Part shown: piece by piece, positions 32,634-43,212 of the stretch
Layout: every line of letters begins with the position of its first letter
How positions within the stretch are numbered: the first letter of the stretch is position 1
Source: Henricia sp. BOLD:AAB3569
Lineage: Eukaryota; Echinodermata; Asteroidea; Spinulosida; Echinasteridae
Reading direction: 5' to 3'
Assembly: GCA_037783545.1 (NCBI GenBank)
Contig: JBBELK010000308.1
Span: forward strand, 3,286,001 to 3,350,000
DNA: 64,000 nt
Program-made: the position numbers and the translations under genes
The notes under the pieces: model-generated
The model's input: the letters and a program-made list of their open reading frames with translations, nothing else
Database searches by the model: none
Told to the model about the DNA's origin: nothing

Positions 32634-33101
32634 TGTACGCGTTGGCTATTCCCGGTAGTGCGCCCTCTTGCAGCACTAACATACCAGCCATTTGCTCGAC
32701 TAGAATAGTCTTAGGAATCTCTCCCGGAAGGTTTAATTTTTTTTTTTTTGGCTAGGCTTTCCTAGGAAATGAATCAGCGAGCGACCCAAATACAGCGCGT
32801 CGGCCGGATGCAGCGCGCGACCCAAATACACCGCGTGCACGCGCTTCGAATGGTTTGAAAAAATATAAGGTGGCTTACAAGAATCATCGAACATTACCGT
32901 TTTATCGTTGCTAATATTTTCGGTGGCATAATTTTCTTGGCAAATGTTTGTGAATATATTTACAAACATATTTGCAAAGGCGTATGACATCGCAAAATAC
33001 ATTTGTTTATGAAGATAATTGCGACATTGCAAATATTTGCAAAGATATCTGTGGTATGCCATGTCCCTTGTGTGCCATCATAAAACCCTGTGCAGCTATT
33101 T

Positions 33102-33229
33102 AGGCTGGATCCGAATTAGTGGCTTTGGCTGTGGCTGTGGCTGTTGCTATGGGCGGACAATGAAAGTCCTTAGAAACAGCATAGCAACAGCCGCAGCCAC
33201 AGCCAAAGCCACTAATTCGGATCCAGCCT
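33102..33229. mobile_element. 128-bp hairpin (AGGCTGGATCC)
   Basis: AGGCTGGATCCGAATTAGTG pairs perfectly with its inverse at the right end. The arms extend ~50 bases through GGCTGTGGCTGTGGCTGTTG. The loop is ~25 bases. Probably a small MITE. Confidence 0.8.
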
Positions 33230-33896
33230 TACATAAAACGGTACCGCCTCCAATGCTGAACTTCCGGGAGAGATTCCCAAGACTATTCTAGTCGAACAAA
33301 GGATTGATCTGTTAGTGCTGCAAGAGGGCGCACTACCGGGAATGGCCAACGCGTACACAAACCAATATCGACTAGAATAGTTTTGGGCCAAGACTAGTCC
33401 GTTGCCTTGATTCAGTTACGTCCTTTCAACTTAACGTATTTTGAAGTTAAAGCCATGCCTACTTGTTTGTCAAGATTACTTTGTGTCAACAGTACTGAAT
33501 ATACTTAATTATTTCAAAATAAGTTCTTTTTAAATTTAAATTAGTAATTTCAACTTCTGAAAATGTAAGTTCTTTTTACTCAATCTGGTAAATATTTATT
33601 ACTTATACATGTAGTTGTATTTTTTAAAACAACTAAAAAAACTAAATGGAATGCATTCACTCTCATTTTCTAAGTATTTCCAATGTCCAGTGTTTTTAGT
33701 TGTTGCAACTTAATAACCTGTAGTAAGTTTATAGGTTTGTCAATTGGATTTACTTGCTCTTGACTGAAAGATGTCTATACTAATCGCATCATCCGTTCCG
33801 TATCCAGAGATAACCGGACGGTCTTTGCTCCAGGATATGTCTCAAGATTCAACCTATTAAGGACCCAAGAGTCGTTTCTCGGGAATCAATACTTAC

Positions 33897-33957
33897 CTCA
33901 AAAAAATGCTCCAAGAGAGCCCGACAGTAACCAAAAACTAAGCAACGTAACAGCCAT
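33897..33957 (-). pseudogene. Candidate signal-peptide first exon with stop at donor
   Basis: ATG at 33957 in ACCATGG context opens MAVTLLSFWLLSGSLGAFF, a good secretory signal peptide. An ideal donor (gag|gtaagt) follows at 33897/33896. A run of seven T on the coding strand creates TGA immediately before the donor. With six T the frame would stay open into the intron junction. A palindromic GCGCATGCG (NRF1-like) lies ~45 bases upstream. It could be a real first exon with a length error in the homopolymer, or a decayed one. No downstream exon was identified. Confidence 0.3.
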
Positions 33958-34669
33958 GGTTAGCACGCCGCAGAAACAAGACTTTGTACGTCCCCTACGC
34001 GCATGCGTAATTATGCACGGGTCTTACCTAATGTCCAACCAACCATGGAGGAAGATGAACCAACACACAAATTACAAAAAGACAAAACGTAATGTTCACT
34101 GAATTGTTTCCATTGGTTTTACTAAAATTTGTTGCGTTCCTGTACGGCATCAATTTTATGTTGCATTTAAGTATTGTAAGATTCAGTAAATAGAACTAAT
34201 AATATTAATTTCACTTTTAGTGCATTTCACTTTAGAATTAACTTAGTAAACTTGCACACGGAGTACAAAATTGTATAAGTGTTCTTAACTAAATTATTGC
34301 AACTATTTGTTTAACTTAAACTGGTTTTGTTCCCGTAAAAAGGAATTTTACGTTGCGCAAAATTTTAAAAATTTCAGTGCTTCCTACTTTACAAAAACTG
34401 TAAAAGAGACGACAATATGATTTCAGTAATTGTTACTCAAATATAACAAATAAAGTTAACTTAGTTTTAATATTGTTACTTCTACTAATCCAACGTGTTG
34501 TTAACACAAAGAGTTCTATCCACTTGTTAACATTTCAAGTTGGTATAACGCCATTATAAACGTAAATGCAACAATAACATAGTTTTGTGTAATATTTACT
34601 CATTTGTCTCGTTTAAAATTTACTTCAGGTCAGCCTCATTTTTTTGAGTGTATAGAAGGCTGGCTTTTG

Positions 34670-35240
34670 GATTCGGAGATGTGCATGCAGGAGGAAGATC
34701 TCCTATTTTGGGAACAGTAAGGGTTGCTCTCCATCTCTGGCAGTTGAAGCATTGAAACTGGTGGTTCCTGATTGCCTTTCTACCATGCACAATCCCGAAC
34801 TTCCTTCTGATTTCAGCATGGACATGTTGTGGGCCATATACTGTATCATGTTCTTGTCATAGGCACGGATTAGGAGTTGTCGAAGGATGTGTTTGGTCGA
34901 ACACTTGTATCTGCACTTGTATGCCATGTCAAGACGATAGTATAAATCACTCCACGAAGTGATGTTCTCCAAAGATCTGGTCAACTCCTCTAAAGAAAGG
35001 CTGGATACTGTACGTTGAGCCCCTTTGGTGCGACCCTTGACCCGGCCATGATGTGCTCGGCATCTTCCGATTGAAAATGGGCCACTGCACCAAAGATCCT
35101 CTCTGAGGCGTCACAGAAAATATAAAGCTGCTACGTCTGGGTTGATGTCTGGTGTTGTGTTAGACTGTTGTGGTAGCTCGCTTTTGCACTTTTGCCACCG
35201 GTTCGTATCTCCTGGTTCCAGGACTTTATCCCAGTCACGT
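34670..35240 (-). pseudogene. BEL/Pao pol remnant: RNase H-like and integrase zinc-finger part
   Basis: Read on the minus strand in shifting frames. WDKVLEPGDTNRWQKCKSEL (about 35240-35165) is the region between RT and RNase H. FIFCDASERIFGAVAHF and SRVAPKGAQRTVSSLSLEEL (about 35130-34985) match the FxDAS and RVAPK blocks of Pao elements. RRKFGIVHGRKAIRN and CFNCQRWRATL (about 34820-34720), followed by LPPACT, match the integrase HH-CC entry region. Several frameshifts and stops break it. The rest of the integrase is not seen. Confidence 0.75.
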
Positions 35241-35774
35241 TTTGTTTTCTGCAAGTCCTGCACAATGACATAGGTAGTCTTAGTAGTCTAGGCCCTAGAC
35301 GGTCATTATTTTGTTGGATACCCGACTGCCGCGAGAGGGCGTAATCACAACTTACCGATCCGATAGACTCGCTCCTAGTCCTATCACCATATCGTTTTAT
35401 TGTCTGTGTTGCGGCGATCGGTCTTAGGGATGAACGCACCTTCAAAACAAAACAATAACAACGTCTAGGGCCTAGACTATGACATAGGCTGTTGCAGTGA
35501 AGGGGTCAGGTATATACGACGGGGTCGAACTGACTGGCTAAGGTTTTCACTTCTCTGAGCTGGTATTGCAGGTCGTCAGTGCTGCAGTCCCACGTACTTG
35601 CGCCCGAGCATGAGTTCGGCGGTATAGATCTAGTCCCACCAAATACATACCAGCCACAGATCGCAATCGTTTCAAAGGGCCTTTGGACTAGCTAGGTCAG
35701 CTACAACACTGGGCAAGTTACTATAGCCGCCCTTGGGAGCAAGTCATGTGTAGCATCAAGCTTCATTCTCTCAG

Positions 35775-36860
35775 CATCCAAGCAATTGTCAACGCAGAAT
35801 GATTGGTCTACTGCGGTAGCAACTTGTGGGTCCTCTTCTTGACGGTGGTCGCATTTTTCGCATAGTGGCGAATAAGCGATTTTTCCGAAATTGAGATTTT
35901 GTCATATTTAGGGTTCTAAAGATGCCAATTTTCATTTGTGAAGGTTTTAAATCAAAAATTTGAGTGGTTTTTCAGTAATTAAAAAATGCAGAATGGGGAA
36001 TAGGCTCATGATTGGCCGAGCGTTTTTTGCGTAGTGACGAATACCGACATTACGCTGGTGACCGATGGCGCCTTGCGCATTACAAGGCAACGCCTCCTGC
36101 CGGGAACCAACAGACACTGCGTGAACCAAACACTCCTAACTTGGGGAAAAATCAAACACACTGTGGAATTTGCAGCGTTTGAGAAGGAATTAATTGATAA
36201 ATCAAATGCTAAAATAACCACGTGTCCATCTGTGTAAGTACCAGCCTTGTCTGAAATCCAGATGGGATAATATCAATGACGAAACTGAAGGCGACAGTTC
36301 AGATTTTCACAGACGCGTGCAAAAGAATAGGCGCGGCGAATAAGTACCAAAGCCGGCTTGCATTTTTTGCATAGTGACGAATCGTGAAAAAGTCCATAGC
36401 GTTACGAGCGGTGAATAAGACGCACGTGGTGTTGGTTTTTCGCGTAGTTCGTGGAACCAATATCCCTCCGAGATTACCCTTACTTATGCCAAAAACCCAA
36501 CATAAGTTTAGTAAAACTCTTCGCTAATAACAATTTTCTAACAAAAATTGAATTTTGTTACGAAAAGAAAACGAAATCCAAGAACCAGAATATGCATTAC
36601 TAAAAAGCCGTATAACTCGAAAGTGGAATTTTGCTGATTCGCCACTAAGTGGTGGGCCTATAAGTACATGTAGGTGCTGGTTGAGTACCTGGTTCTGGTA
36701 CTGGAAACACGGGGCAGTAATTCCCGTTGTGCATATGTTCAACAAGGTGATGTGGAAAATATACCAGCATTCGTCGGATTTGGCAGCTTCCTCCAGTGAC
36801 AGGATTTTGGCATAGCCACCTTCTACTAACTTCTGGACCAGCTCGTGCTTTTCTGCTAGC
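35775..36860 (-). pseudogene. BEL/Pao reverse transcriptase remnant, interrupted
   Basis: LVEGGYAKILSLEEA and CWYIFHITLLN (about 36840-36740), then FQYQNQVLNQHL (about 36700-36660), correspond to the N-terminal RT of Pao elements. The catalytic box is at about 35800-35780 and reads FCVDNCLD, so the second Asp of the YVDD-type motif is Asn. Between them, about 35846-36520 is unrelated sequence, probably an insertion that displaced the RT core. The element cannot be active. Confidence 0.65.
35846..36520. other. Unidentified insert in the BEL/Pao RT region
   Basis: The insert carries repeated phrases of the type TTTTTCGCATAGTGGCGAAT, TTTTTGCGTAGTGACGAAT and TTTTTGCATAGTGACGAATC at irregular spacing. 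Its ORF (36034-36237, +) has no recognised domain. It may be an inserted element whose ends I cannot define. Confidence 0.4.
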
Positions 36861-37149
36861 TGTGGTCGGTTTCTAAGCGCTTTTCAGTCCTTCTCGGGGT
36901 GGGACGAACAACTTGGTATCATCAGCTCGCAACAATTTAAGTAGGTGATGTAACTTTGTATCTAACTTCTGGCATTCACACGAGTTGTTTTGTGTTTAAG
37001 CAACTTCGCGGCTCTTTGGTCTCTCTTAGAGGGAACTATACATGTATCTCATTCACATGCGGAAGATTGTCTTCTTGCCCGAGTCTCTCGACACGTTTCA
37101 TCAGATTCGTGGTCTCTGCTGGGGCTGAAACTCTTTCATCTCTGCTCAT

Positions 37150-37870
37150 CAGCCTTTTGCTCCAAGATGGTCTCTGATCTGAAGTGTCCAACCTAACTTG
37201 GTCAGAACGGCTACTATAGTGCTCTGTGAGGTCCAAACCTGACAGGTTTTCTCGGCGTGATGAGGTCCATTTGATCTGAACCAATAAGGATCACCGGTTG
37301 AGCACACCCAATTCCTGATAGCGGCAAATCCCGGAGATATATGTGGGTACTTCTGTTGCAGGGTTTTTACCTCATGTATTCAAAGAGGCACAGGTAATTG
37401 GGAGCCGTGAATATGCCATTAAGGGAGAATTTGGAACCAGGCTTGACATACGATAACAGTGATAGAGATACGGATTGGCCCTGGCATATGACGTTGTCTT
37501 CCCCGACGGTTCTCCAATGCATGGTTTCTGGTTTACCCTGTATGTTGAGCTGTCCCTTGCAGAAGCATCGCTCGGATCCATCATCTAGCAGTGCATAATA
37601 AATAAGATCAGAGTGTATGCTTGTACTTGGGCCATGGCGGACAACTCTCACTAGCAAGATGCCAGGATGTTGAGATTTATCTTTGCAGACCGACTTCATA
37701 TGGGTGGTCAACATAGGTTTCACCAAATACACATTGGTGGCTTCCTTGGCTGCCTCGTCCAGAACCATCAGGTGAAGCTGCTTGCACTGGTGGCATGGTT
37801 TCGTCAAGGTGCAGAAAGCTTCAGGTCTTGTTTGCGGCAACAATTTCAACAGCGCTTGTTGTCTTGGATC
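37150..37870 (-). pseudogene. BEL/Pao aspartic protease (DUF1758-like) remnant
   Basis: The minus-strand ORF from about 37849 to 37367 has a Cys/His cluster (CHQCKQLHLMVLDE), then the protease active-site block YYALLDDGSERCFC with the catalytic Asp in LDDGS. Downstream, VILIGSDQMDLITP (about 37295-37255) and AVLTKLGWTL (about 37210-37190) are the next conserved Pao blocks, in different frames. The family is the Pao/BEL LTR retrotransposon polyprotein. The frame breaks and in-frame stop show decay. No LTRs were identified. Confidence 0.8.
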
Positions 37871-38019
37871 TACTTGATGTTATCGGGCGTTGTGTGACTT
37901 GAACTTCCGACAGCCATTCAGGAAGTGATTCTTTAATTCGTCACATATAAAGGGCAAAATAACTTGATCTTGTTGGATATGGGGCCGAGGGAACGACAAC
38001 GCCGCCGCTCCCCCACCAT

Positions 38020-38185
38020 TGTCCTCCAATTGTGTCCCAAACATCGAAGGAATTCCAAATGATTTTCTTTCAGTTTTTAGGGGGTAGGGTTGGTGAGTTA
38101 ACAAAAGGGAAAAGTGTGTCGAGTCATAGGGCGTTAGGGGGCGGGCGGGGGCCGTCCCTAGGCCCCAAATCGTGCTGGGTATATT
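38020..38185 (-). repeat. Inverted copy of the 11040-11240 repeat
   Basis: GTGTCCCAAACATCGAAGGA, CAGTTTTTAGGGGGTAG, GTTAACAAAAGGGAAAAGTG and GGCCCCAAATCGTGCTG match the 11-kb copy in reverse order. It appears inserted in or next to the 5' part of the BEL/Pao remnant. Confidence 0.6.
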
Positions 38186-38479
38186 CTCTCCTTTGGTTGG
38201 TATCAGTCTGGTCGTGAAAATGTGGCCTGGGACTGCAACATTTAACCTACGTGGCAAACTGAGGTAGCGTACGTTTTGCCCAAGTTTGGATTCAGGGCCA
38301 GACTTCACACAGTATTTGATGAAGTTGGTGCGGAGACTGGGGGAGAGCTTGCTCAGTAGCTTATCTACATGTGAGGCACAGTGAAGTTCAACTCAGTCTT
38401 GTTGGTTTAGCCGGCGCGGCATTCACCGCCCATCATGCCGCGCCTACTTTTAAAAAGTAGGCGCGTATGGCAAGTCAAA

Positions 38480-38700
38480 AGATTCACCCACAAGAATAAC
38501 CTTGGATAAATTGCGGTTAAAAGTAGTATACATGTATATACACGATTGGTAAACTGTTAAAAACAGCGTGAATTCCGTGGCACTGGTAATTGAAAGCCTA
38601 CAGTGTATGTTGAGAAAACTACCTTGTAGAAATTTCAGCCAATGCAGTAATACCCGGTACTCTAGAAAACCTGAAACAAATCCAAGCATGGTTTTTGTGC
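38480..38700 (+). repeat. Dispersed repeat, 'GATTGGAAAAC' family copy 2
   Basis: It shares ACGATTGGTAAACTGTTAAAA, ACTACCTTGTAGAAATTTCAG and GCAGTAATAC with the copies at 28205, 46826 and 54050. Diverged and non-coding. Confidence 0.5.
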
Positions 38701-39327
38701 ATGAATGAATGGCTCCACAAATCGCCTACAGACGATCTTTATTTGTAGATTCAAATAGTTTTGTAATTTTTCTCATGAATGGGGGTACTCGGACGAAATT
38801 TCACAGGATGATTACTACCATTACCATCTTGATAACAAGTATTAAGCTTGTAGATCATAATTGAGACATTTTTTGGAGGGTAATTACCAAACATACCTTT
38901 AAGATGGGTTGGTTGTCTATCCCGTCTGGTATCTGAATTTGGATGAAACCTTGGCTAGGAAACAGAGTCGGGAAAAAAGGGGCAAATAATTTGAAACGAA
39001 GTCGACATGCATGGTGTCAGCCATGACGGGCCATCCGGGCTGCATTCGGGCACACAGTTCTTGTTACTTCGAAATGATGCGTGCGCACTCAGGTCACATC
39101 GCGTGAATGGCAAACGTGCAGTCTGCATGCGCGAATGGCTGTCTCTGGCCTTTGCTCGTACCCAGCTTGCCCTTACAGGGCACTGGGACAGGCTAATGTG
39201 TCTGCACCGATTTTTGTGACGGAAACATGTGACGCAAAGGTCACATATACATGCCCGCGGAGCATTGTGGGTTGCTTGCTGCTAGACGAATAATTAATAA
39301 ATAGTATGTGCTTATGTATTCAGTGCA

Positions 39328-39507
39328 AAAATAAAATTTACAAATAAAATTAGTGTACTTTGCGCGAGACCCACGTTGTCTGCTGATAAATTGTTTTTAC
39401 GTCTGTTTACAAGAAAAAGACGTAACCTCGTGGATCACGTGTCTTATAAAACAGACAAGGCAGTCTCGCACACAGTACACTCATTTTATTTGTAAATTTG
39501 ATTTTTG
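39328..39507. mobile_element. ~180-bp hairpin MITE
   Basis: AAATTTACAAATAAAATTAG with TGTACTTTGCGCGAGAC pairs with GTCTCGCACACAGTACACTC and ATTTTATTTGTAAATTTG. No coding capacity. Confidence 0.65.
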
Positions 39508-39665
39508 TTTGCATTGGATATATGAGCGTTTACCGTTAACATACTTTTTATCAATTTTTCGTGTGGTAGTATTAAAGCAACCCACAAAATCTGTGAAGGC
39601 ACATCAGCCCATACCAGCGCCCAGTATGGGCGACTGGGAACGAGCGAAATTAGCCCGTCCCAGCG

Positions 39666-39910
39666 TAGCCTTGGTTAGGCGTTCATCGATAGTCCAGGGC
39701 GTGAGCTAACAGTAAGCACGCCTGTTGTCCCTGGATTTCCAGCGCAGAAAAAAAGAAATACATAATGTGAACACAAGGCGTTCATACCGCTTAAGTTAAT
39801 TTGCATAAACTTGTGCCACGCGAGGTCACTGTTTACGCTGGAGAAACGAGCCACAGGCGTGTACCTTTAGCTCACGCCCTGGACAATCGGTGAACGCCTA
39901 ACCAAGGCTA
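39666..39910. mobile_element. 245-bp TAG-ended foldback with exact 9-bp TSD
   Basis: The ends TAGCCTTGGTTAGGCGTTCA and TGAACGCCTAACCAAGGCTA are exact inverses. GTCCCAGCG is repeated exactly on both sides (39657-39665; 39911-39919). Confidence 0.9.
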
Positions 39911-39950
39911 GTCCCAGCGCCCTCCCTGTAAGGGCGAGCTTGGTACGAGC

Positions 39951-40547
39951 TAGCCCTACAAACAGGGCTGTAAATGGCTCACTTATGAAATCTGACTTAC
40001 TACTGTCGCTATTACAGCTCTGCTACAAGGCCGTGTGAAAATGCCCGATGTCGAAACTGCCGAAATCCGAGATAGTTTGACTCAAGACTGCATATATTGC
40101 CCGAAATACGTACATCAGACAGAGCACTTTCACATACACCATTGTAATCCTGAGAGTTTAGTGATTCATAACATAACATTACCTTACGGAATCGTCGATT
40201 TGGCCATCTACGGCGTCTTGAAAAATTGGACAATATTCATTCAGCGTTCTGCCCTGGGCACCGCTATTTTAGCTGATATGCTGGACGATGGTGGCGCTTC
40301 TCGATCATGAGAAGTCAAGGAGCCCGGCTGTGAATATACATATCCACATGTACAGTACACACACGCACATTACTTTGTGCGTACTGTACAGCCTTACTGC
40401 ACTGCGCGCATGACGTACTTATATGAATTGTGGATCTATTGTCACATCATTTAAATATGAAAACCTGCCCTCTATCATGGCCGCTCCAATAAGGTCTATA
40501 AGTCAGATTCCAAAAGTGAGCCATTTACAGCCCTGTTTGTAGGGCTA
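39951..40547. mobile_element. 597-bp TAG-ended foldback, imperfect 9-bp TSD
   Basis: The ends TAGCCCTACAAACAGGGCTG and CAGCCCTGTTTGTAGGGCTA are exact inverses, continuing AAATGGCTCAC / GTGAGCCATTT. Flanks GGTACGAGC (39942-39950) and GGTACGACT (40548-40556) agree at the first seven positions. An ORF inside (40035-40310, +) has no recognised domain. Confidence 0.8.
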
Positions 40548-40592
40548 GGTACGACTACGAGCGAGTCTGGCATGGTCTGATATGTCACACAC

Positions 40593-41251
40593 TAGCTAAG
40601 ATAATCTTAGCTCTTGCTTTATCATTTTTCATTGGGATGTGGTCTTTTCACCAGTAGAGCTGAGATCTGCTTTAAGAACATGAACACGCTATCACAAAAC
40701 AAATGTGCCATTTTCTCACCGTGACACACTAATTCCCCCTAAAACTCACCCAAACCTTGTCAGGCATAACCACTACGCAGGTCCTTGAGGGAAATAACCA
40801 GCCTTGATGATTATTTTGCCAACAATTCCAGCGAAACAAACCGCGGTATGCTCACAGCCTAGCCGTTGTTTGTCTGGTTGTGTTCAAAAAGTCTATCTGC
40901 CTAGTCTGTGTACAAAGGAATACCAATGCGCATTGGTTACCAGACGTTTAGATCACGACTTTTTGAACACAACATGACAACGGCTAGGCTGTGAGCATAC
41001 CGGTTTGTTTCGCTGGAATTGTTGGCAAAATAATCATCGTGGCTGGTTATTTCCCTCAAAGACCTGCATAGTGGTTATGCCTGACAAGGTTTGGGTGAGT
41101 TTTAAGGGGAATTAGTGTGTCACGGTGAGAAAATTACACATTTGTTTTGTGATAGCGCGTGTTCATGTTCTTAAAGCTTCTCAGCTCTACTGGTGAAAAG
41201 ACCACATCCCAATGAAAAATGATAAAGCAAGAGCTGAGATTATCTTAGCTA
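40593..41251. mobile_element. 659-bp TAG-ended foldback with exact 9-bp TSD
   Basis: The arms of ~300 bases start TAGCTAAGATAATCTTAGCT and are almost complete inverses, leaving a loop of about 50 bases. GTCACACAC is repeated exactly (40584-40592; 41252-41260). The differences between arms are single-base. Confidence 0.92.
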
Positions 41252-41269
41252 GTCACACACAGTAGTGAC

Positions 41270-42147
41270 TAGCCCCGCGAGCAGTGCTTCGGTTTTCAAA
41301 ACCTTAGCCCTGTCTTCTGCTATACACAAAATCTGTGGCAAACTCACGCAAATGAAATTTGGCCCACGGCTCTGATATTTGCTCAATAGGTGCACTCACC
41401 CCAGTTTATCAATATTCCGAAGAGTACGCATCGATCCGATGTCTAGTTTCGGTGAAATCGTGGGGACAGTTTGAGACATTACTTACAATGAAATTCACAC
41501 TCTTTGACCAAAAATCAAATATGCGCATGCGCGAGGGCGGAGAGGTCAACATAATAGCGCCATCTCGCGACGGCGTCGTCACGTACCAGCTGCACAACGG
41601 CTGTTTCATGAGAGAGCACATCGACTCTATGGTGGCGTACAAGAGACGTCGCAAATCAAAGTTATCTTTGCAATATGATGTCGAACAACTTCGATATCTA
41701 CCTGAAAATGATCAAACGTCTGGCTTGGCGGCATGGCATCGCGTGCAGCGCGCGCTGTACGTGTAGATCTATAGAACGTACCGCGCGATAGAGTCGATGT
41801 GCTCTCTCATGAAACAGCCGTTGTGCAGCTGGTACGTGCGACGCCGTCGCGAGATGGCGCTATTATGTTGACCTCTCCGCCCTCGCGCATGCGCATATTT
41901 GATTTTTGGTCAAAGAGTGTGAATTTCATTGTAAGTAATGTCTCAAACTGTCCCCACGATTTCACCGAAACTAGACATCGGATCGATGCGTACTCTTCGG
42001 AATATTGATAAACTGGGGTGAGTGCACCTATTGAGCAAATATCAGAGCCGTGGGCCAAATTTCATTTGCGTGAGTTTGCCACAGATTTTGTGTATAGCAG
42101 AAGACAGGGCTAAGGTTTTGAAAACCGAAGCACTGCTCGCGGGGCTA
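41270..42147. mobile_element. 878-bp TAG-ended foldback with exact 9-bp TSD
   Basis: The arms of ~370 bases (41270-41638; 41788-42147) start TAGCCCCGCGAGCAGTGCTT and are nearly perfect inverses. AGTAGTGAC is repeated exactly (41261-41269; 42148-42156). Its left TSD begins one base after the previous element's right TSD. The 135-aa ORF spanning the left arm and loop has no recognised domain. Confidence 0.93.
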
Positions 42148-42156
42148 AGTAGTGAC

Positions 42157-43212
42157 ACACACTCGCAGGTCTCGGAAACAAATCCGACATAGGCCTAGGC
42201 CTACTGCTCAAAAGAAACTGACGAAAATACAGGCATACATCACAGAAAACCCTGAGAACCTTTGTGGGATCTTGGATGCTATGTGGAACAAACCTTATGA
42301 GTTGTTGTTTCAGTTATCGAGTCAACACGTTGAGCAAATTCACCTAAATTCCACCTGATTCCACCCACCATCTTCGTGCAAATCTTCGCGCCGTTTACTG
42401 AATAGGTGCACCATCTATTGAGGGCGCTATTTGATGAGACCGCTAAGGCTGTCTTTGAGCAACTTTCATGTACAGATCTAAAACACTGTTCACATGCGAA
42501 TGTTGAATTTTTGGCTTCGTGTTGTAAACACAATAGTCTTTTAAAATAATATTATCGCCTCATGGGGTCATTTGATTTGAACATTGTAAATTTCACATGG
42601 ATCTTTTGTATAAACTCTTTATTAGATGATATTGGCTATTCAAGTGTTGCGGAATGCATGATACCAGTGTAAATACTTATTCAAAGTGTATAAAGTAAGT
42701 GTTTTGATCGTAGACTTAAAAATATTGCCACCCAAAACTGGCACAGCGATGTATTAAATAACAGGCAAAATTAACCTGAATTTGGAAAACTATATTGTTA
42801 AGCTAAACAACTCGCATAGAACGACTATAGCTCGATTCCGATGTGAACACATCATTTACCTATTACTGAATTTCGTTACCTTCCTCCCGATTCATTTAAT
42901 AATGTTTCTCTGTGTCTTCTATGTAATGAAGACGATCTTTGTGATGAAATTCACTGTGTTCTTGTTTGTACTTCACAGAGAGGTCAACTTTAATTAAGAA
43001 ATTCTACTGGACACGCCCAAGTAAAGATAAACTCAGTTTACCTTTCAACGTTTACAACTATAGCTCTACCAAATTGTAATCTCGCAAAGTTTATCAAGAT
43101 TATTATGTCTAAATTTCTTTAAATATTTGTATTTTCTTTTATTTGTCAACCACCTTTTTGTATTTTCAAATTTTAACATCATTTGTGTACTTTTAGATAG
43201 CATAGCATTTCA
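42157..43212. other. No gene recognised
   Basis: AT-rich unique-looking sequence. The short ORFs (42152-42358, 42279-42533, 42782-42997) lack recognisable domains and bounded splice sites. Confidence 0.4.

Larger units (their letters stand above)
32545..33396. mobile_element. TAG-ended foldback, 9-bp flanks with one mismatch
   Basis: The arms 32545-32731 and 33258-33396 start TATAGTCTTGGCCCAAAACT / TAGTCTTGGCCCAAAACTA and are highly similar. Flanks GTCTGTTGC (32536-32544) and GTCCGTTGC (33397-33405) look like a 9-bp TSD with one change. A 42-base palindrome is inserted in the left arm, and a separate 128-base hairpin lies in the loop. The minus-strand ORF at 32733-33062 has no recognised domain. 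Confidence 0.75.
32488..34652. mobile_element. Possible TACACT-ended element hosting other insertions
   Basis: TACACTAAAAAAATAATTCG on the left and CTCATTTTTTTGAGTGTA on the right are imperfect inverted ends. The AT-rich flanks inside (33420-33770 and 34080-34600) share AAGTT/AACTT-rich character. Another foldback (32545-33396) lies within the left part and a non-repetitive segment (about 33775-34075) lies in the middle. The pairing of ends is plausible but not proven. Confidence 0.4.
39154..39950. mobile_element. Outer GCTCGTACC-ended element with two nested insertions
   Basis: The left end GCTCGTACCCAGCTTGCCCT and right end AGGGCGAGCTTGGTACGAGC are inverses over ~40 bases with small differences. 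It encloses a 180-bp hairpin MITE (39328-39507), and its right arm is split by the 245-bp element at 39666-39910. No TSD was determined. Confidence 0.65.

Noticed and set aside
36034-36237. Short plus-strand ORF in the BEL/Pao insert
   Set aside because: No domain, no ATG-context or splice support, and it lies in sequence interrupting a dead retroelement.
39007-39219. Overlapping ORFs at 39007-39293
   Set aside because: They overlap the left end of the 39154-39950 element and have no recognised domain.
41359-41766. 135-codon ORF in the 878-bp foldback
   Set aside because: It lies mainly in one arm; the other arm carries the mirrored frame. No domain is recognised, and open frames in near-perfect palindromes come in mirrored pairs.
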